Shown: one piece after another, positions 10,848-21,095 of the stretch
Layout of the letters: each line of letters opens with the position of its first letter
How positions within the stretch are numbered: the first letter of the stretch is position 1
From: Locusta migratoria
Taxonomy: Eukaryota; Arthropoda; Insecta; Orthoptera; Acrididae
Length of the DNA: 64,000 nucleotides
Assembly (NCBI GenBank): GCA_026315105.1
Contig: CM048744.1
Coordinates: 366,255,159 to 366,319,158 of the forward strand
Reading direction: 5' to 3'
Program-made: the position numbers and the translations under genes
Notes under the pieces: generated by a model
The model's database searches: none
What the model was told of the DNA's origin: nothing
What the model saw: the letters and a program-made list of their open reading frames with translations, nothing else

Positions 10848-11044
10848 GTATACAACCTTCTTTTGTGATTCTTAAACCAGGTGTTTGTTATAACTAAATT
10901 ATGTTCCGTGCAAAATTCTACCAGGCGGCTTCCTCTTTCATTCCTTTTGCCCAGACCATATTCCCCCACTATCTTCCCTTCCCTTCCTTGTCCTACTACC
11001 GAATTCCAGTCTCCCATAACAATTAAGTTTTCCTCTCCCTTTTT
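10805..11044 (-). pseudogene. LINE endonuclease fragment, frameshifted from the RT frame
   Basis: This frame reads GEENLIVMGDWNSVVGQ, RNERGSRLVEFCTEHNLVI, TNTWFKNHKRRLYTWKRPGD and TGRYQIL before a stop. GDWN and TNT.F are motifs of the LINE endonuclease C-terminal half. The sequence would continue into DFIMVRHRF in the RT frame, so a small deletion near 10816 (4 bases by the frame arithmetic) separates the two. The N-terminal half of the endonuclease is missing because the element is 5'-truncated. Confidence 0.8.
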
Positions 11045-11055
11045 CTTCTGTTATT

Positions 11056-12660
11056 ATAAAAGACAATTATGCATTTAGACTATATAATGCACTCTTGACC
11101 AGAATGTGAATGACAATCTACAATTTCAATTATATATATTACGACTATTAATAGCCTTTCATATTTTTTCAGCTTGCAACATGCACATTGTCATGGTTAG
11201 TTTCTCTGTCACCTGACTACTTGGTTGTTAGTACTGTATGCCTTTTTACGTAAAATACATTAGACTTAACTGTCATAAGCTGAGCGTAAAGATGCTAAAG
11301 TAATGTAATCTTGCACAATGAAGTATATCTTGATGTAAACAGTTGTATTTTCTTTACTATAGCGCCATCTATAGATTATCTTTGGTTATGACATTTGACT
11401 GTTAAATTTCATCTTATACGATGGCAGCGCCTTCCTCTGGTAACAGAATGAATTACTATCAATAACAACATGTGAAAATGCATGCCATGCCAGTTTTGTT
11501 CTGGCTACCAATAGCGAAGCATTTAATAAACATAGTGACCTGGGGAGAACACAGTATATTACTGTACAGTGCTCCACATGTATATTTATTCTTTAGTGTT
11601 ACACACATGACCTCCACAGATAATTGAAGTGGTTACGATATGTCAGTGGGACATAGTTCCAGATATTTAGCTGATGATATTTCCATTGCAGACGAAGCTT
11701 AATAGCTACAAATATCGATCAGTTAGTAATACTTGTAACGGTCAATTGGTATGGAACAAGACAGGAGTACAAATGCTTCATCATGGACGCAAGAACTTGT
11801 CTAATTTTGACTTCATGTATACAAACATCAGATGATCAAAGTATTATGACAATGGTGTACCAAGCAATATGTGTTATGTACAGTGTTGTATCAGTTTTTA
11901 ATTCGTATGTCTTGCATTTTGTAATAAGTATTTTATTAATTTGACGAAGTAACCGTTGATCATTTCATAATGGCAACATAGCTTGCCGAAACAAGAAATT
12001 TCGTACAGTAAATGAGTAATCTATACATGCGATCTTCGCTTTGTCTTCTTTTTGAAGACATTACATTTACAAAAAAATTAAAAAAAGAATATTTTAGGAT
12101 CGCTGCCCATGCCGACGATATTGGCTAAAAGCTTGAGTATTTAAACAGCAGAGGAATATAATACTTAAATTGATACGGCGTGCGAACGTCAGCGTTAGAA
12201 ATCGGTATACCATCTTCTAATGCAAAAGAGGATGGAGGCAATAGATATTGTTGCGGAATGACTGGTGCCTCAATTTGGATGTATCTTCTCCTGGTCTAGC
12301 AAAGATCACGTTTCATCGAGTTCCCAACAGATGAGGTGATCTTACTGCACAAATAAGTTGATTTAGACCTGGAAAGTCCGTTGTGTGATGCACGTGAAGT
12401 ATCGACAGCTTGGAAAAGTACCTCTACGCTCTTCACACCATGATGCAGTGACGCCCTGTGTGTGTCACTGTCGTATATATACACCAGACGTTGGCAGTCA
12501 TTTGCATGACGCAACACGCTCGTACAGCATTAGTACCGACTGAACAAGCAAGTCTGCACCCAGGTTGGCTAGATCGTATCAAAAACATTTTTCTGGTTTC
12601 GGCAGGTATAGAATGCCATAATCAGCAGTAACAGGTAGCATATGATGATGCTGACACCCG
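11056..12660. other. No gene recognised; one weak hammerhead-like relic
   Basis: AT-rich sequence without convincing coding potential. At about 11967-12000 a stem GGCAA...TTGCC directly precedes CGAAACA, and TTCATAA lies just upstream. This resembles the stem II/GAAA part of the hammerhead-like motifs described elsewhere in the window but lacks an intact CTGANGA box. Nothing else is identifiable. Confidence 0.4.
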
Positions 12661-12667
12661 TCGAAAT

Positions 12668-12775
12668 AAAAAAATCGCACTGACGTATTTTACGGACCAC
12701 TTAAGATTTGTAGTTTTATAAGTTTTTGCAAACATTTTGGACCAAAATAATAATGTAAACAATAAAAAATTAATA
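12668..12775 (+). repeat. Diverged repeat, copy 1 of 2
   Basis: The sequence AAAAAAATCGCACTGACGT... through GTTTTTGCAAACATTTTGGA resembles 14505-14620 (AAAAAAATCCCACTGTCGT ... GTTTCTGCAAATATTTCGGA) in the same orientation, at roughly three matches in four by eye. The copies flank the tandem repeat block at 13168-14060. Their nature is unknown. Confidence 0.5.
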
Positions 12776-12821
12776 AGAGTGTCAATAAGAGTGTCTCAAA
12801 CCCCTTTAGGAAAATAAATTA

Positions 12822-12892
12822 GGTAGTTGCGGGTTTTGAACCACCAACCTTTAGCGTCACAGTCCAACGGATTGGCCACTACGCTACGGCCA
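12822..12892 (-). pseudogene. tRNA-like remnant
   Basis: The minus strand reads GGCCGTAGCGTAGTGGCCAA, then CCGTTGGACTGTGACGCTAA and GGTTGGTGGTTCAAAACCCGC. It has an A-box-like GCGTAGTGGCCA and a B-box-like GGTTCAAAACC. The acceptor ends do not pair well (GGCCGTA against CAACTACC), and the B box carries an extra A. It is therefore probably a tRNA pseudogene or the head of a SINE rather than a working tRNA. Confidence 0.4.
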
Positions 12893-13167
12893 ACTCTTAA
12901 AAAGTGCGTTCTTTAATGTCGTACTCTTGATGGCCGTTGTTAACTTATGCCAATATGGCATTTTTAGACACTAGATTACCATTTATCGTACGAAGAACGA
13001 CGTGTTTTTGTTAATTCTTCAATGTGTCATTTCTTTGAAATGACAACGTGTAAGTTAAAATAAGAAAATCATCAAATACGCAACGCAAGATGGTTTATGC
13101 CAGAGAGAGTTCTGGGCAAGGAACATCACGTGACATTTCCGAACGGCTGGTTTTTGTTAATTCAATG

Positions 13168-14060
13168 GAGGGTGTCAAATCTCCGTTATTTTTGCAAATA
13201 TCTCTCAAACGATACGAGATATGAAAAGAATATAAGGGAACAGCTGTAGAGAATCTTCTCCTCTACAAATTCGGTTAATCAATTTTAGCGTCAGATGAAC
13301 GGTTTATATGCAATTAAAATTACATTACTAACGCCTTTTTTGGTGTTACTAACGTATTTCTTGTCCGAAATATTTGAAAATGCGAGGTTCTGGTCTCTGG
13401 TAGCCAACAATTATGTCTGTGAAATTTGGTGCCGATCGGTTGGACGGTTCGACCTAAAAAGTGGGAACACGTTACAGATAGACAGACATCGTCAAATCGC
13501 CGTTATTTTTGCAAAAATGTCTGCAAGGATACAAGATATGAAAAAAACATAATAGAGCTAAGTTGTAGAGAATTTTCCCCTCTACCAAATAGGTTATTCA
13601 ATTTTCGTGTCCGATGAACAGTCCGTTTGCAATTACAATTATATTACAAACTGCTTTTTTTGGTATTACTACCGTATTTTTTCTCCGAAAAATTTGAAAA
13701 AGGAAGGTTCTGGTCTCTGTCGGCCTACAGTTATGTCTGTAAAATTTTGTGTTGATCTGTTGAACGGTTCGTCTTAAAAACAGGGAACACGTTACGGACA
13801 GACAGACAGGCGGACAGACAGACATACATCCCAAAATTGCCGTTATTTTTGCAAATAACTCTGAAACGATACGAGATATGGAAAAAACATAACAGAGCAA
13901 AGTTGTAGAGAATTTTCTCCTCTACAAATTCGGTTATTCAGTTTTCGTGTCAGGTGAATGGTTAAGCTGTTATTTTTATTTAAATTTCGAGCTGTCTAAA
14001 GACGATCGCAAAGGTCCACTTTTAGTGTTACTACCGTAACCTAAAGTGGGCCAATATTTG
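13168..14060 (+). repeat. Tandem repeat, ~328-bp unit, about 2.7 copies
   Basis: Three successive units begin with related words: CGTTATTTTTGCAAATATCT near 13182, CGTTATTTTTGCAAAAATGT near 13500 and CGTTATTTTTGCAAATAACT near 13840. Each continues with an ACGAGATATGAAAA-like word, TGTAGAGAAT(T/C)TT(C/T), CTCTAC, and then a GTTACTA(C)CGTATTT block and a GGTTCTGGTCTCTG block in the first two. A GACA-rich run (13796-13830) closes unit two. The third unit is truncated and ends in a block (GCAAAGGTCCACTTTTAGTG) that recurs at 15310-15360 and, inverted, at 17450-17490. Confidence 0.8.
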
Positions 14061-14696
14061 ATGCCTTTTTGATCGCTCCCTACAGTTGACACAGTGTAAG
14101 AAATACATGGTCCTTCCGTAAGCACGCGCTGATCTATGATGCGGCGTCAGCATAAGACGGCCTTACGGCGTGTGGGATCGTAGCCTTCAGAATCACAGCT
14201 AGACGTGAATGTTGTTCCCTGATACCCCCGAGTAACAAGATCCAGCCATTCTTCCCAGACGTAGCGTCCAGACCAGGATGAAACATGTGGGTAGCAGCCG
14301 CGTTACGGTCCGCTTCTGACAGGACGCGGGCGGACCTTATCTTTCACCACGTGAGTCTCAGTGAGATACCACACCACGTATATGATAAGAGGGGATCTCC
14401 CGAACACGTGGTCCTATTCTACGGGACCTACAATCGCCCAAGCGACACAGTACCAACATTATACGCATGAACAATGCAACAAATATATGAGACCATGAGA
14501 GGATAAAAAAAAATCCCACTGTCGTTTTTTACAGTCCACTTTAGTCTTTGCTGTCGTTTATGAGTTTCTGCAAATATTTCGGACAAAAATGATATAAAAT
14601 TAAATAAAAAATATATTATTTAAATATATTAAATATAATATTAATTATAAGAAAGTAATGTCGATGAAGTTTTGATGGGACCTGCTCAAGACAACT
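14061..14696. other. No gene recognised; holds copy 2 of a diverged repeat
   Basis: The sequence has no recognisable coding potential; a 61-codon frame at 14285-14470 shows no domain. At 14505-14620 lies the second copy of the repeat described at 12668-12775. From 14600 the sequence is extremely AT-rich. Confidence 0.5.
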
Positions 14697-15585
14697 TCGT
14701 TTCGTACTTAATTTTACAACACATATTGCCTGTTTACTCACATATTTTTGTGATCATCTCATAGTTCAAGTAAGTAAACGCATAGTTGCAAATAATTTAT
14801 GTGACCATGTATAAATTAGCAATTTACAAGTGAGATTCTGGAAGTTATACATTTTGATACAGTGTAGGTAAGAAAAACAAGTTAGTTACACGCAAGACGA
14901 TGGACGATACAGCACATAATGTTCTCTTTGACATTTTAACATACAGCCAAAATTATTTCATACTTCAGAGATTAACTTTGACAAACATAATCTTTTTTTG
15001 GACTTTAACCTCTTTAAACTATTATTTTAATATATTTCCTATATTTTAATTATCTTTTTCCGTTAAAATACCATCACCTGTATTACCGAGGTGGTGCTCT
15101 TTTTTGAAGGTTATTTTCTTTGCCTGTGTTGGTTTACGTAAAATCAAGTGACAGAGTCAAATCGCCGATTTTTCTGCAAATATCTCTGAAATGGTGCGAG
15201 AAATTGCAAAAACATAAGAGAGCAAATTTGTAGATCCCTTTCTGCTCTACAAATTAGTTTATTCTGTTTTCGTGTCATATGAACTCTTCACCCGTTATTT
15301 TCATTTAATTTTTGAGTTGTCAAAAGGCTATCGCAAAGGCCCACTTTTAATGTTACTATCCTACCCTAAAATGGCCCAGAATCAAATGTTTGTAATCCTA
15401 AGGGACCAAACCAGCCGGCCGCAGTGGCCGAGCGGTCTGCGGCGCGACAGGCACAGTCTGCACGGTCGCTACGGTCGGGGTTTCGAATCCCCTCTTGGGG
15501 CATGGATGTTTGTGTCGTCTTTAGTATATAGTAGTTCATAATAGTTTGTAAGTTTAGGGATGGTGACCACGCATTTAAGTCCCTT
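14697..15585. repeat. Left arm (889 bp) of large inverted duplication
   Basis: This arm matches 17223-18111 in inverted orientation from TCGTTTCGTACTTAATTTTA at the outer end to a SINE fragment at the inner end. Both arms are 889 bp and differ by scattered substitutions and small indels, for example in the T-run near 14990 against 17810. The inner breakpoint lies inside the young SINE at 15411-15605, about 20 bases before its 3' end. The duplication therefore happened after the SINE insertion. Confidence 0.85.
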
Positions 15586-15770
15586 AAGCTTAACAAACAT
15601 TTTTTGGACCAAAATATCCTGGTCATCGGTCCCTAGAATTACGAACTAGTTAAACACTAAGAACAAAACACACACACATAACCGAGGGAGGACTCGAAGT
15701 TCCGATGCGAGCGGCTGTGCAATCCGTAGTATGATGCACCAGACTGCAAGGCCATTCTCGTGCGGCGTAG
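15384..15770 (-). mobile_element. Older SINE (family A), split by a younger SINE
   Basis: The 3' end of this minus-strand copy is at 15384-15410 (CAAATGTTTGTAATCCTAAG). The rest resumes at 15606 with GGACCAAAATATCCTGGTCA, continues with the body and B-box complement GGGAGGACTCGAAGTTCCGA near 15688, and ends in the head near 15765. It is more diverged than the insert. Confidence 0.75.
15411..15605 (+). mobile_element. SINE family A, inserted into an older SINE
   Basis: The copy runs from CCAGCCGGCCGCAGTGGCCG (A-box region) through B box GGTTTCGAATCCCC, GGCATGGATGTTTGTG and GTTTAGGGATGGTGACC to AACAAACATTTTTT. An 8-bp duplication GGACCAAA flanks it at 15403-15410 and 15606-15613. The host is an older SINE in the opposite orientation whose halves lie on either side. 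Confidence 0.85.
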
Positions 15771-17222
15771 AAGAATCAATGAACAGTACCTGTTACATAA
15801 CAAGACAAAATCTCGCATGCGGTATACGACGAATATGAAAGAAACAAACCATACAGAGGACAACAAAGTTACGCAGCGAGTAAACATACTACATAGGTTG
15901 GACCAGCAATGAAACAGCATGTCATGTAGAAGTCAGAAAGATGCTCCTTGTCTCCCTACAATCGGTGAAACTTTATCGCTTACTTAAAGTTAGACGTAAA
16001 TGACACCTACTGTAAGAAAATATCTTAAAATTATCACAGTGTAACTAGTGAGGATCAGTTCGGGTACTAAAGTAATGTCATCGCTAGTTAATGAAATAAA
16101 AAGATTGATTGTGAATCACGTCGTTTATTATTTAACCTTTTTAGAAAACTCAAAATTATAAAAAGAATAAATTAAATATTTTAATTTCCAAGTTCCGGAT
16201 AGGTTGACAGGATAGATAAAACGTATAATTAATTTCAAAATAAAATAATGTTGGTAAAATTAATTCAATTTCGTCAGTTTACGTTCAAGGCTGTCGTATA
16301 GTTCGAAATGTTACACAATGGTAAAAATGTATTTGGAATTAGTGTTGGGGGATGGATGAATTTCGCCTAAAGCGTTCGCACACAATACCGTTAACTGCGT
16401 CGACAGATGCTAGCTGCATCTTCGCTGAAACCGAAACTGAATATTGTCTGTCTTGAACGACTACTGCCAATCGCACTTTCCCTGCGTTTTGATGAAGTCA
16501 GGAACGACCTATAAATGCTGGTCTGGCTTTAAATTGGCGTGGTAGGTCGGTCTCAGGCTAGCCCACCGCATTGCCACTCAAAAATGCGCTTGCAAGCGTT
16601 AACTAATGGTCTCTGTGTTCACACCAGATATGATGTGTCTCAGCCAACTTTACGAACAGCGCACAAACTATAGTTCTCTCCACCGGCAATTAATCAAGAT
16701 CCGCTCCACAACAGAGCCTACCGCATTGCCACTCAAAAATGCGATTTCAAGCGTTAACTAATTCTGTTCCCACCAGATATGAGGTACCTCAGCCAGTTCT
16801 ACGAACAGAGCACAATCTATACTATTCTCCACAACAGAAAATACTCCTTACGTTGCAGTTATGTTCAGGAGTCTCTATCGCCTCTCTGCACAAACTTCGC
16901 TGCGAGATCGTAGCAGCACAAACTTGCGCGCGACGATACACACAGGCAGCACGGGCGAGAGTCTCTGCGTTAATTTCTTGTGAATATGTTTCGGGAAATT
17001 AGCGCTGCCCCGGCAGTGGCCCACCCACCAATGGGATAGTGCGTTTTAAAACACCATATGGCTCGCCAGCCAATAGTAAGTCAGCTAATGTCTCGTTTAG
17101 GTATTCCTCTCAAAATAAACAGTGCCTTCTGCAAATCTCTTTCTTCATGCGTCCTAACAAGTTGCAAGTAAACATGTTTTGTGTGAAAAAACTATTGTAT
17201 GGTTCCTTCAAAGAGTTTTCGA
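15771..17222. other. Spacer of the inverted duplication; no gene recognised
   Basis: The sequence between the two arms contains no recognisable gene. It is AT-rich from 15990 to 16300 and more balanced from 16370 to 17020, where a two-copy repeat lies (separate entry). Confidence 0.5.
16556..16865 (+). repeat. Two-copy tandem duplication, ~155-bp period
   Basis: The word ACCGCATTGCCACTCAAAAA occurs at about 16565 and 16720, followed in both by TGCG.TT.CAAGCGTTAACTAA and later by ACCAGATATGA and a TACGAACAG(C/A)GCACAA word. The copies are imperfect. Their origin is unknown. Confidence 0.75.
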
Positions 17223-17395
17223 AAGGGACTTAACTACGTGGTCACCATCCCTAAACTTACAAACTACTTATGAACTACTATATACTAAATACGACACAAA
17301 CATCCATGCCCCAAGAGGGGATTCGAAACCCCGACCGTAGCGGCCGTGCAGACTGTGACTGTCGCGCCGCATACCGCTCGGCCACTGCGGCCGAC
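17223..17395 (-). mobile_element. SINE family A copy within the right arm
   Basis: The complement carries GGCCGCAGTGGCCGAGCGGT, the B-box region (GGGGATTCGAAACCCCGACC on the plus strand at about 17319) and CACCATCCCTAAACTTACAA. It is the duplicated counterpart of the SINE at 15411-15605 and lacks the last ~20 bases because the inversion breakpoint cuts it. Confidence 0.85.
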
Positions 17396-18111
17396 TGGTT
17401 TGGTCCCTTAGGATTACAAACATTTGATTCTGGGCCATTTTAGGTTAGGATAGTAACATTAAAAGTGAGCCTTTGCGATAGCATTTTGACAGCTCAAAAA
17501 TGAAATGAAAATAACGGGTGAAGAGTTCATATGACACGAAAACCGAATAAACTAATTTGTAGAGCAGAAAGTTATCTACAAATTTGCTCACTTATGTTTC
17601 TGCAATTTCACGCACCATTCCAGAGATATCTGCAGAAAAATCGGCGATTTGACTCTGTCACGTAATTTTACGTAAACCAACACAGGCAAAGAAAATAACC
17701 TTCAAAAAAGAGCACCACCTCGGTAATACAGGTGATGGTATTTTAACGGAAAAAGATAATTAAAATATAGGAAATATATTAAAATAATAGTTTAAAGAGG
17801 TTAAAGTCCAAAAATGATTATGTTTGTCAAAGTTAATCTCTGAAGTATGAAATAATTTTGGCTGTATGTTAAAATGTCAAAGAGAACAGTATGTGTTGTA
17901 TCGTCCATCGTCTTGCGTGTAACTAACGTGTTCTTCTTACCTACACTGTATCAAAATGTATAACTTCCAGAATCTCACTTGTAAATTGGTAATTTATACA
18001 TGGTCACATAAATTATTTGCAACTATGCGTTTACTTACTTGAACTATGAGATGATCACAAAAATATGTGAGTAAACAGGCAATATGTTTTGTAAAATTAA
18101 GTACGAAACGA
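17223..18111. repeat. Right arm (889 bp) of large inverted duplication
   Basis: This arm is the inverted partner of 14697-15585. It begins inside a minus-strand SINE copy (17223-17395) that corresponds to the young SINE of the left arm, then carries the complement of the repeat block with the GCCCA/GGGCC region near 17440. It ends at 18111 with GTACGAAACGA. No matching target duplications flank the outer ends, which argues against a transposon with long terminal repeats. Confidence 0.85.
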
Positions 18112-20740
18112 CCTGGGTGGCCCGTTGTGGGGACCCTTCTGCCCACCTGTGCTTTCTGGCCAGCCGTCGCCTCGCCTCTGCTTTACAAAAACTCTGGCTG
18201 TTTGTTCACTAGCACGCGTCAGCCTTGAATATCTTGTCGCACTTGCAATGTGATCTTGTAATTTGCATATCAAACTGCAATTATTATCATTGAAAATGTC
18301 TGTAACCAACCGAGTTTATATGCAAAAGATTCGTCTTGATGAGTGGAATGTGATTGTGAGGTCAGAATATGCAGGAAATGGCATTGAGGAAAAATTGACT
18401 CATTACTATCTAAACTTAATATTATATTCATAATAATTTTAAATTTTGAACTCAGTGTTACAAAAATTAATTTTTTATCCCAATAATATTAACAAATGTT
18501 AATTAAAATGTAAACGATGGGTTAGAATACCCAACATTTCTACAACGTCATCTCTGGAAACTTTACCACTAAAAGCTGTAAACTCCTGAACGAGAAATTC
18601 CACTAGCGGCCATCTTGTGAGTGGCTTAACTAGAGTTTCCAACTTTGGCGTTTGGAAACGCAAACTTGCGAGGAAGGGGAGTGGAGGGGGTATGCACGTA
18701 TATAAAATTCATGCCTGTGGAAACCCGGCTCTACAGGGAGCGCCAAGCGATGTGGAGGTATGCGGCAGGACAAGCCAAGCTGTCGCCTGCAGTGCGGACA
18801 CCATGCAGTCCGCTTCATACAAAACGTAGACACAAGTCACTGGACCGTGACTAAAGAAATGCTGAGAATTTGTTCGTAAATGGAACTGAAATCGTCATAC
18901 TTACTGTAGCAGTTACTGCGGCGGAACGACCTCTTCGTGCGGCGGAACGTGTGCTAAAACCTTATCTTCAAAAGCACTCGTCCTGTATGATTAGGGTTGA
19001 ATATGGCCGTGTCAGACTTCGTAATCCTTGAGGTGTCCACTCGCCCATAAAAAGTTATATAAAATAAAAATAAAAATATGTTCATGTAAAATCTTTATAC
19101 GTTGCAATATTTCAAAATCAGATTCTTGCGCCGAGGGAAGAAGTCTTTAACTGTAACTCTTGTTAAAATATTTCTAAGTTCTCTCATAGATAAGACGGTC
19201 AAAAGAAATTCTTCAGTTTGTGGCCGTTGCTATAGCCACAGAGAAAAAATAATATTTCTTCAATGATTATCGATCAATGTGTATGATCGATTAATCAAAG
19301 TTCTAAAAGAAACATTTATCGAAGTCTTCTTGACGTAACTTTTCCACCAATAAAAATTCATAAAAAGTTCTTCCATCATATTGAAGAATATTTAAATTAA
19401 ATATTCTCCTCGTTTCATTAATATATTATTTATCGTAAAATAATTCTTCATAAATGATGTACTCCGACACTTTCGTCAAGTTTAAACACGATAACACTTA
19501 CTGCTTTCTATGATATTACATACGTAGTCATTGACAGACAAAGGGGAACTGACTTTTAAAATTTATTGTTTTAATATGAAATGTCGATAATAATGTCAAA
19601 TCTCGCGACAACAACCGCAGAGATCAACATCTTCTTGTCTCGTGGCCGTTGACCCGTGATATTTACTGCTTGGAATCGCCGTCGAAGATGTTGCCCTCGT
19701 AGGTTGACTCGCCTCACAGCACATGAAACATAAAAAAAAAACATACAAAAAAGTTCTTTAAGAATCATATAACATTAAATTTTTACATAAAAATCATTTA
19801 AGAACACAAATATAAGTAAGTTATCCTGCACAAACTGAGCTGACATGAGATATGTAGTGGAGACAATAATCCGTCCCACTACATTACCCCCACCTATTTC
19901 AAGTAAAGGAAACAACAATGAAAATGGTGAAGTTAAAATAAACAGTAGACAACAATGGGTACCTTGGCTGCCATCAAGGATATTAGATTACACGCCAGGG
20001 TCAGGTCAAGAAGTTGAAATTTCATAGATTGTCTACACGTACAAAATGTTTGGAACAAATTGAATGTCTTGTTTTTTGGAGTAAAATTATTAATATTTTA
20101 GAGTAGTACAAGATATTACAAAAATGCAGTGTATTCATAAATTAATGTTATGCACCGCGTTATACTGACCATAATATTCCTATTTTAAAAATTGCTGAAT
20201 GTTGTCTTTCTGGACGCTGGTCTTAAAGCTTTACTCACTGTTTGCAAGTAAAGATCATTCAGATTGGTTAGGACGAGGGACACATTTCTTTTGTGTATAT
20301 ATTTAACCTTAAAATTAGTGGATGCAGCTGGTGGCAGTAGTAGTTCATTTTTCGCCAATCATATTTGTTATCCGATTGTTACCTTCTCATCTTTAAAACG
20401 CAGTATATATTTATAGCAAATATAACTGCTTTCCTGCACTTATTTGAAGAGTAGTTTTTTTTTCCTTCATTGTTATTTTAACGCCCAGCATATCACACTG
20501 TTGTTCAATTCCTGGATTTAAATATTTTTCAAACATGTCTTACAAACGTACATAAGGAGACGAAATATGTGAATTTATATACAATGAAAGGTGCAGTTTA
20601 CGGACGAAAGTTAAAAATAACTGAAAACGTAAATAAGTTTGGAAAACAATTACTTTCGTATTAGGAAAACAGCGAACTGGGGTATGATTCAAAATAATGA
20701 AAATATCAGTCAAGTTTTAAAATTTTATTAGAAGATAACT
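18112..20740. other. No gene recognised; one possible TATA-type promoter
   Basis: Mostly AT-rich. At 18600-18860 a GC-balanced patch holds GTATATAAAATTC near 18697, a good TATA-like box about 25-30 bases upstream of balanced sequence, but no convincing open frame follows. At 19845-20027 a 60-codon frame follows an ACTACATTACCCCCACC word. This could be retroelement debris, but I could not identify it. Confidence 0.35.
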
Positions 20741-20754
20741 AGATTCGATCAATG

Positions 20755-20862
20755 CTGAGATCGTCATCAGACCGATTCGTCTCAACGTTGGTGCTGAGGC
20801 GATGAGCGTGTGGCGAGTCGGCACCAACGTTGAGACGAATCGGTCTGACGATGATCTCAGCG
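20755..20862. repeat. Near-perfect 41-bp inverted repeat with hammerhead-like boxes
   Basis: The arms 20755-20795 and 20822-20862 are complementary except at two positions, with a 26-base loop. On the minus strand the left arm reads CTGATGACGATCTCAGCATT, then GATCGAATC: a CTGATGA box and a perfect 5-bp stem (CGATC/GATCG). On the plus strand the right arm reads CTGACGATGATCTCAGCGTA, then ATTGAAACCAGT: a CTGACGA box and GAAACC. These are the two conserved blocks of a hammerhead ribozyme, each imperfect. A GAAACC-then-TAAAATAAA tail is common in insect repeats. Function is unproven. Confidence 0.6.
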
Positions 20863-21004
20863 TAATTGAAACCAGTTAGCTTAAAATAAAATAAATTGTA
20901 AAACTTTTTGCGAACGACTGATATTTTCATTTTCATACCAATTCCAAATGTAATGACATAAATCGCAATTTGTGATAGTTATGGCTTCACTGTACTAGGT
21001 TTAG

Positions 21005-21095
21005 GTGGGACACCAAAGTGCGGCGAATAAAAATTTGTGCCCGGCCGGGATTCGAACCCGGCAGACGCGTTGACCACTCCGCCACCTAGAACATA
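21005..21095 (-). mobile_element. tRNA-derived SINE head (family C)
   Basis: The minus strand reads CTAGGTGGCGGAGTGGTCAA, CGCGTCTGCC, then GGGTTCGAATCCCGGCCGGG and CACAAATTTTTATTCGCCGC. The A-box and B-box elements are intact, but the anticodon arm is missing. It is therefore a tRNA-derived repeat, not a tRNA gene. The CACAAATTTT word after the head also follows the tRNA-like unit at 31138. Confidence 0.6.

Larger units (their letters stand above)
8582..11044 (-). mobile_element. RTE-like LINE, 5'-truncated, with 11-bp target-site duplication
   Basis: The element runs right to left. Its 3' end at 8582 is a short (CAA)n-type tail on the minus strand, seen as repeated TTG on the plus strand. 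Its 5' truncation point is at 11044. The word CTTCTGTTATT occurs perfectly at 8571-8581 and 11045-11055 and is the target-site duplication. The element encodes the end of an apurinic-type endonuclease followed by a reverse transcriptase. A simple-repeat tail instead of poly-A and the EN-RT order suit the RTE clade; the clade is inferred. Other copies lie at 22111-23586, 55192-56653, 4930-5405 and 61657-61935. This copy is the least damaged. Confidence 0.9.

Noticed and set aside
14697..18111. Inverted arms as an assembly hairpin artefact
   Set aside because: Scattered substitutions and indels between arms and a 1.6-kb unique spacer indicate a real, diverged duplication.
18617..18854. Gene downstream of the TATA-like box at 18697
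   Set aside because: Three overlapping short frames on both strands with no domain; a promoter alone is not enough.
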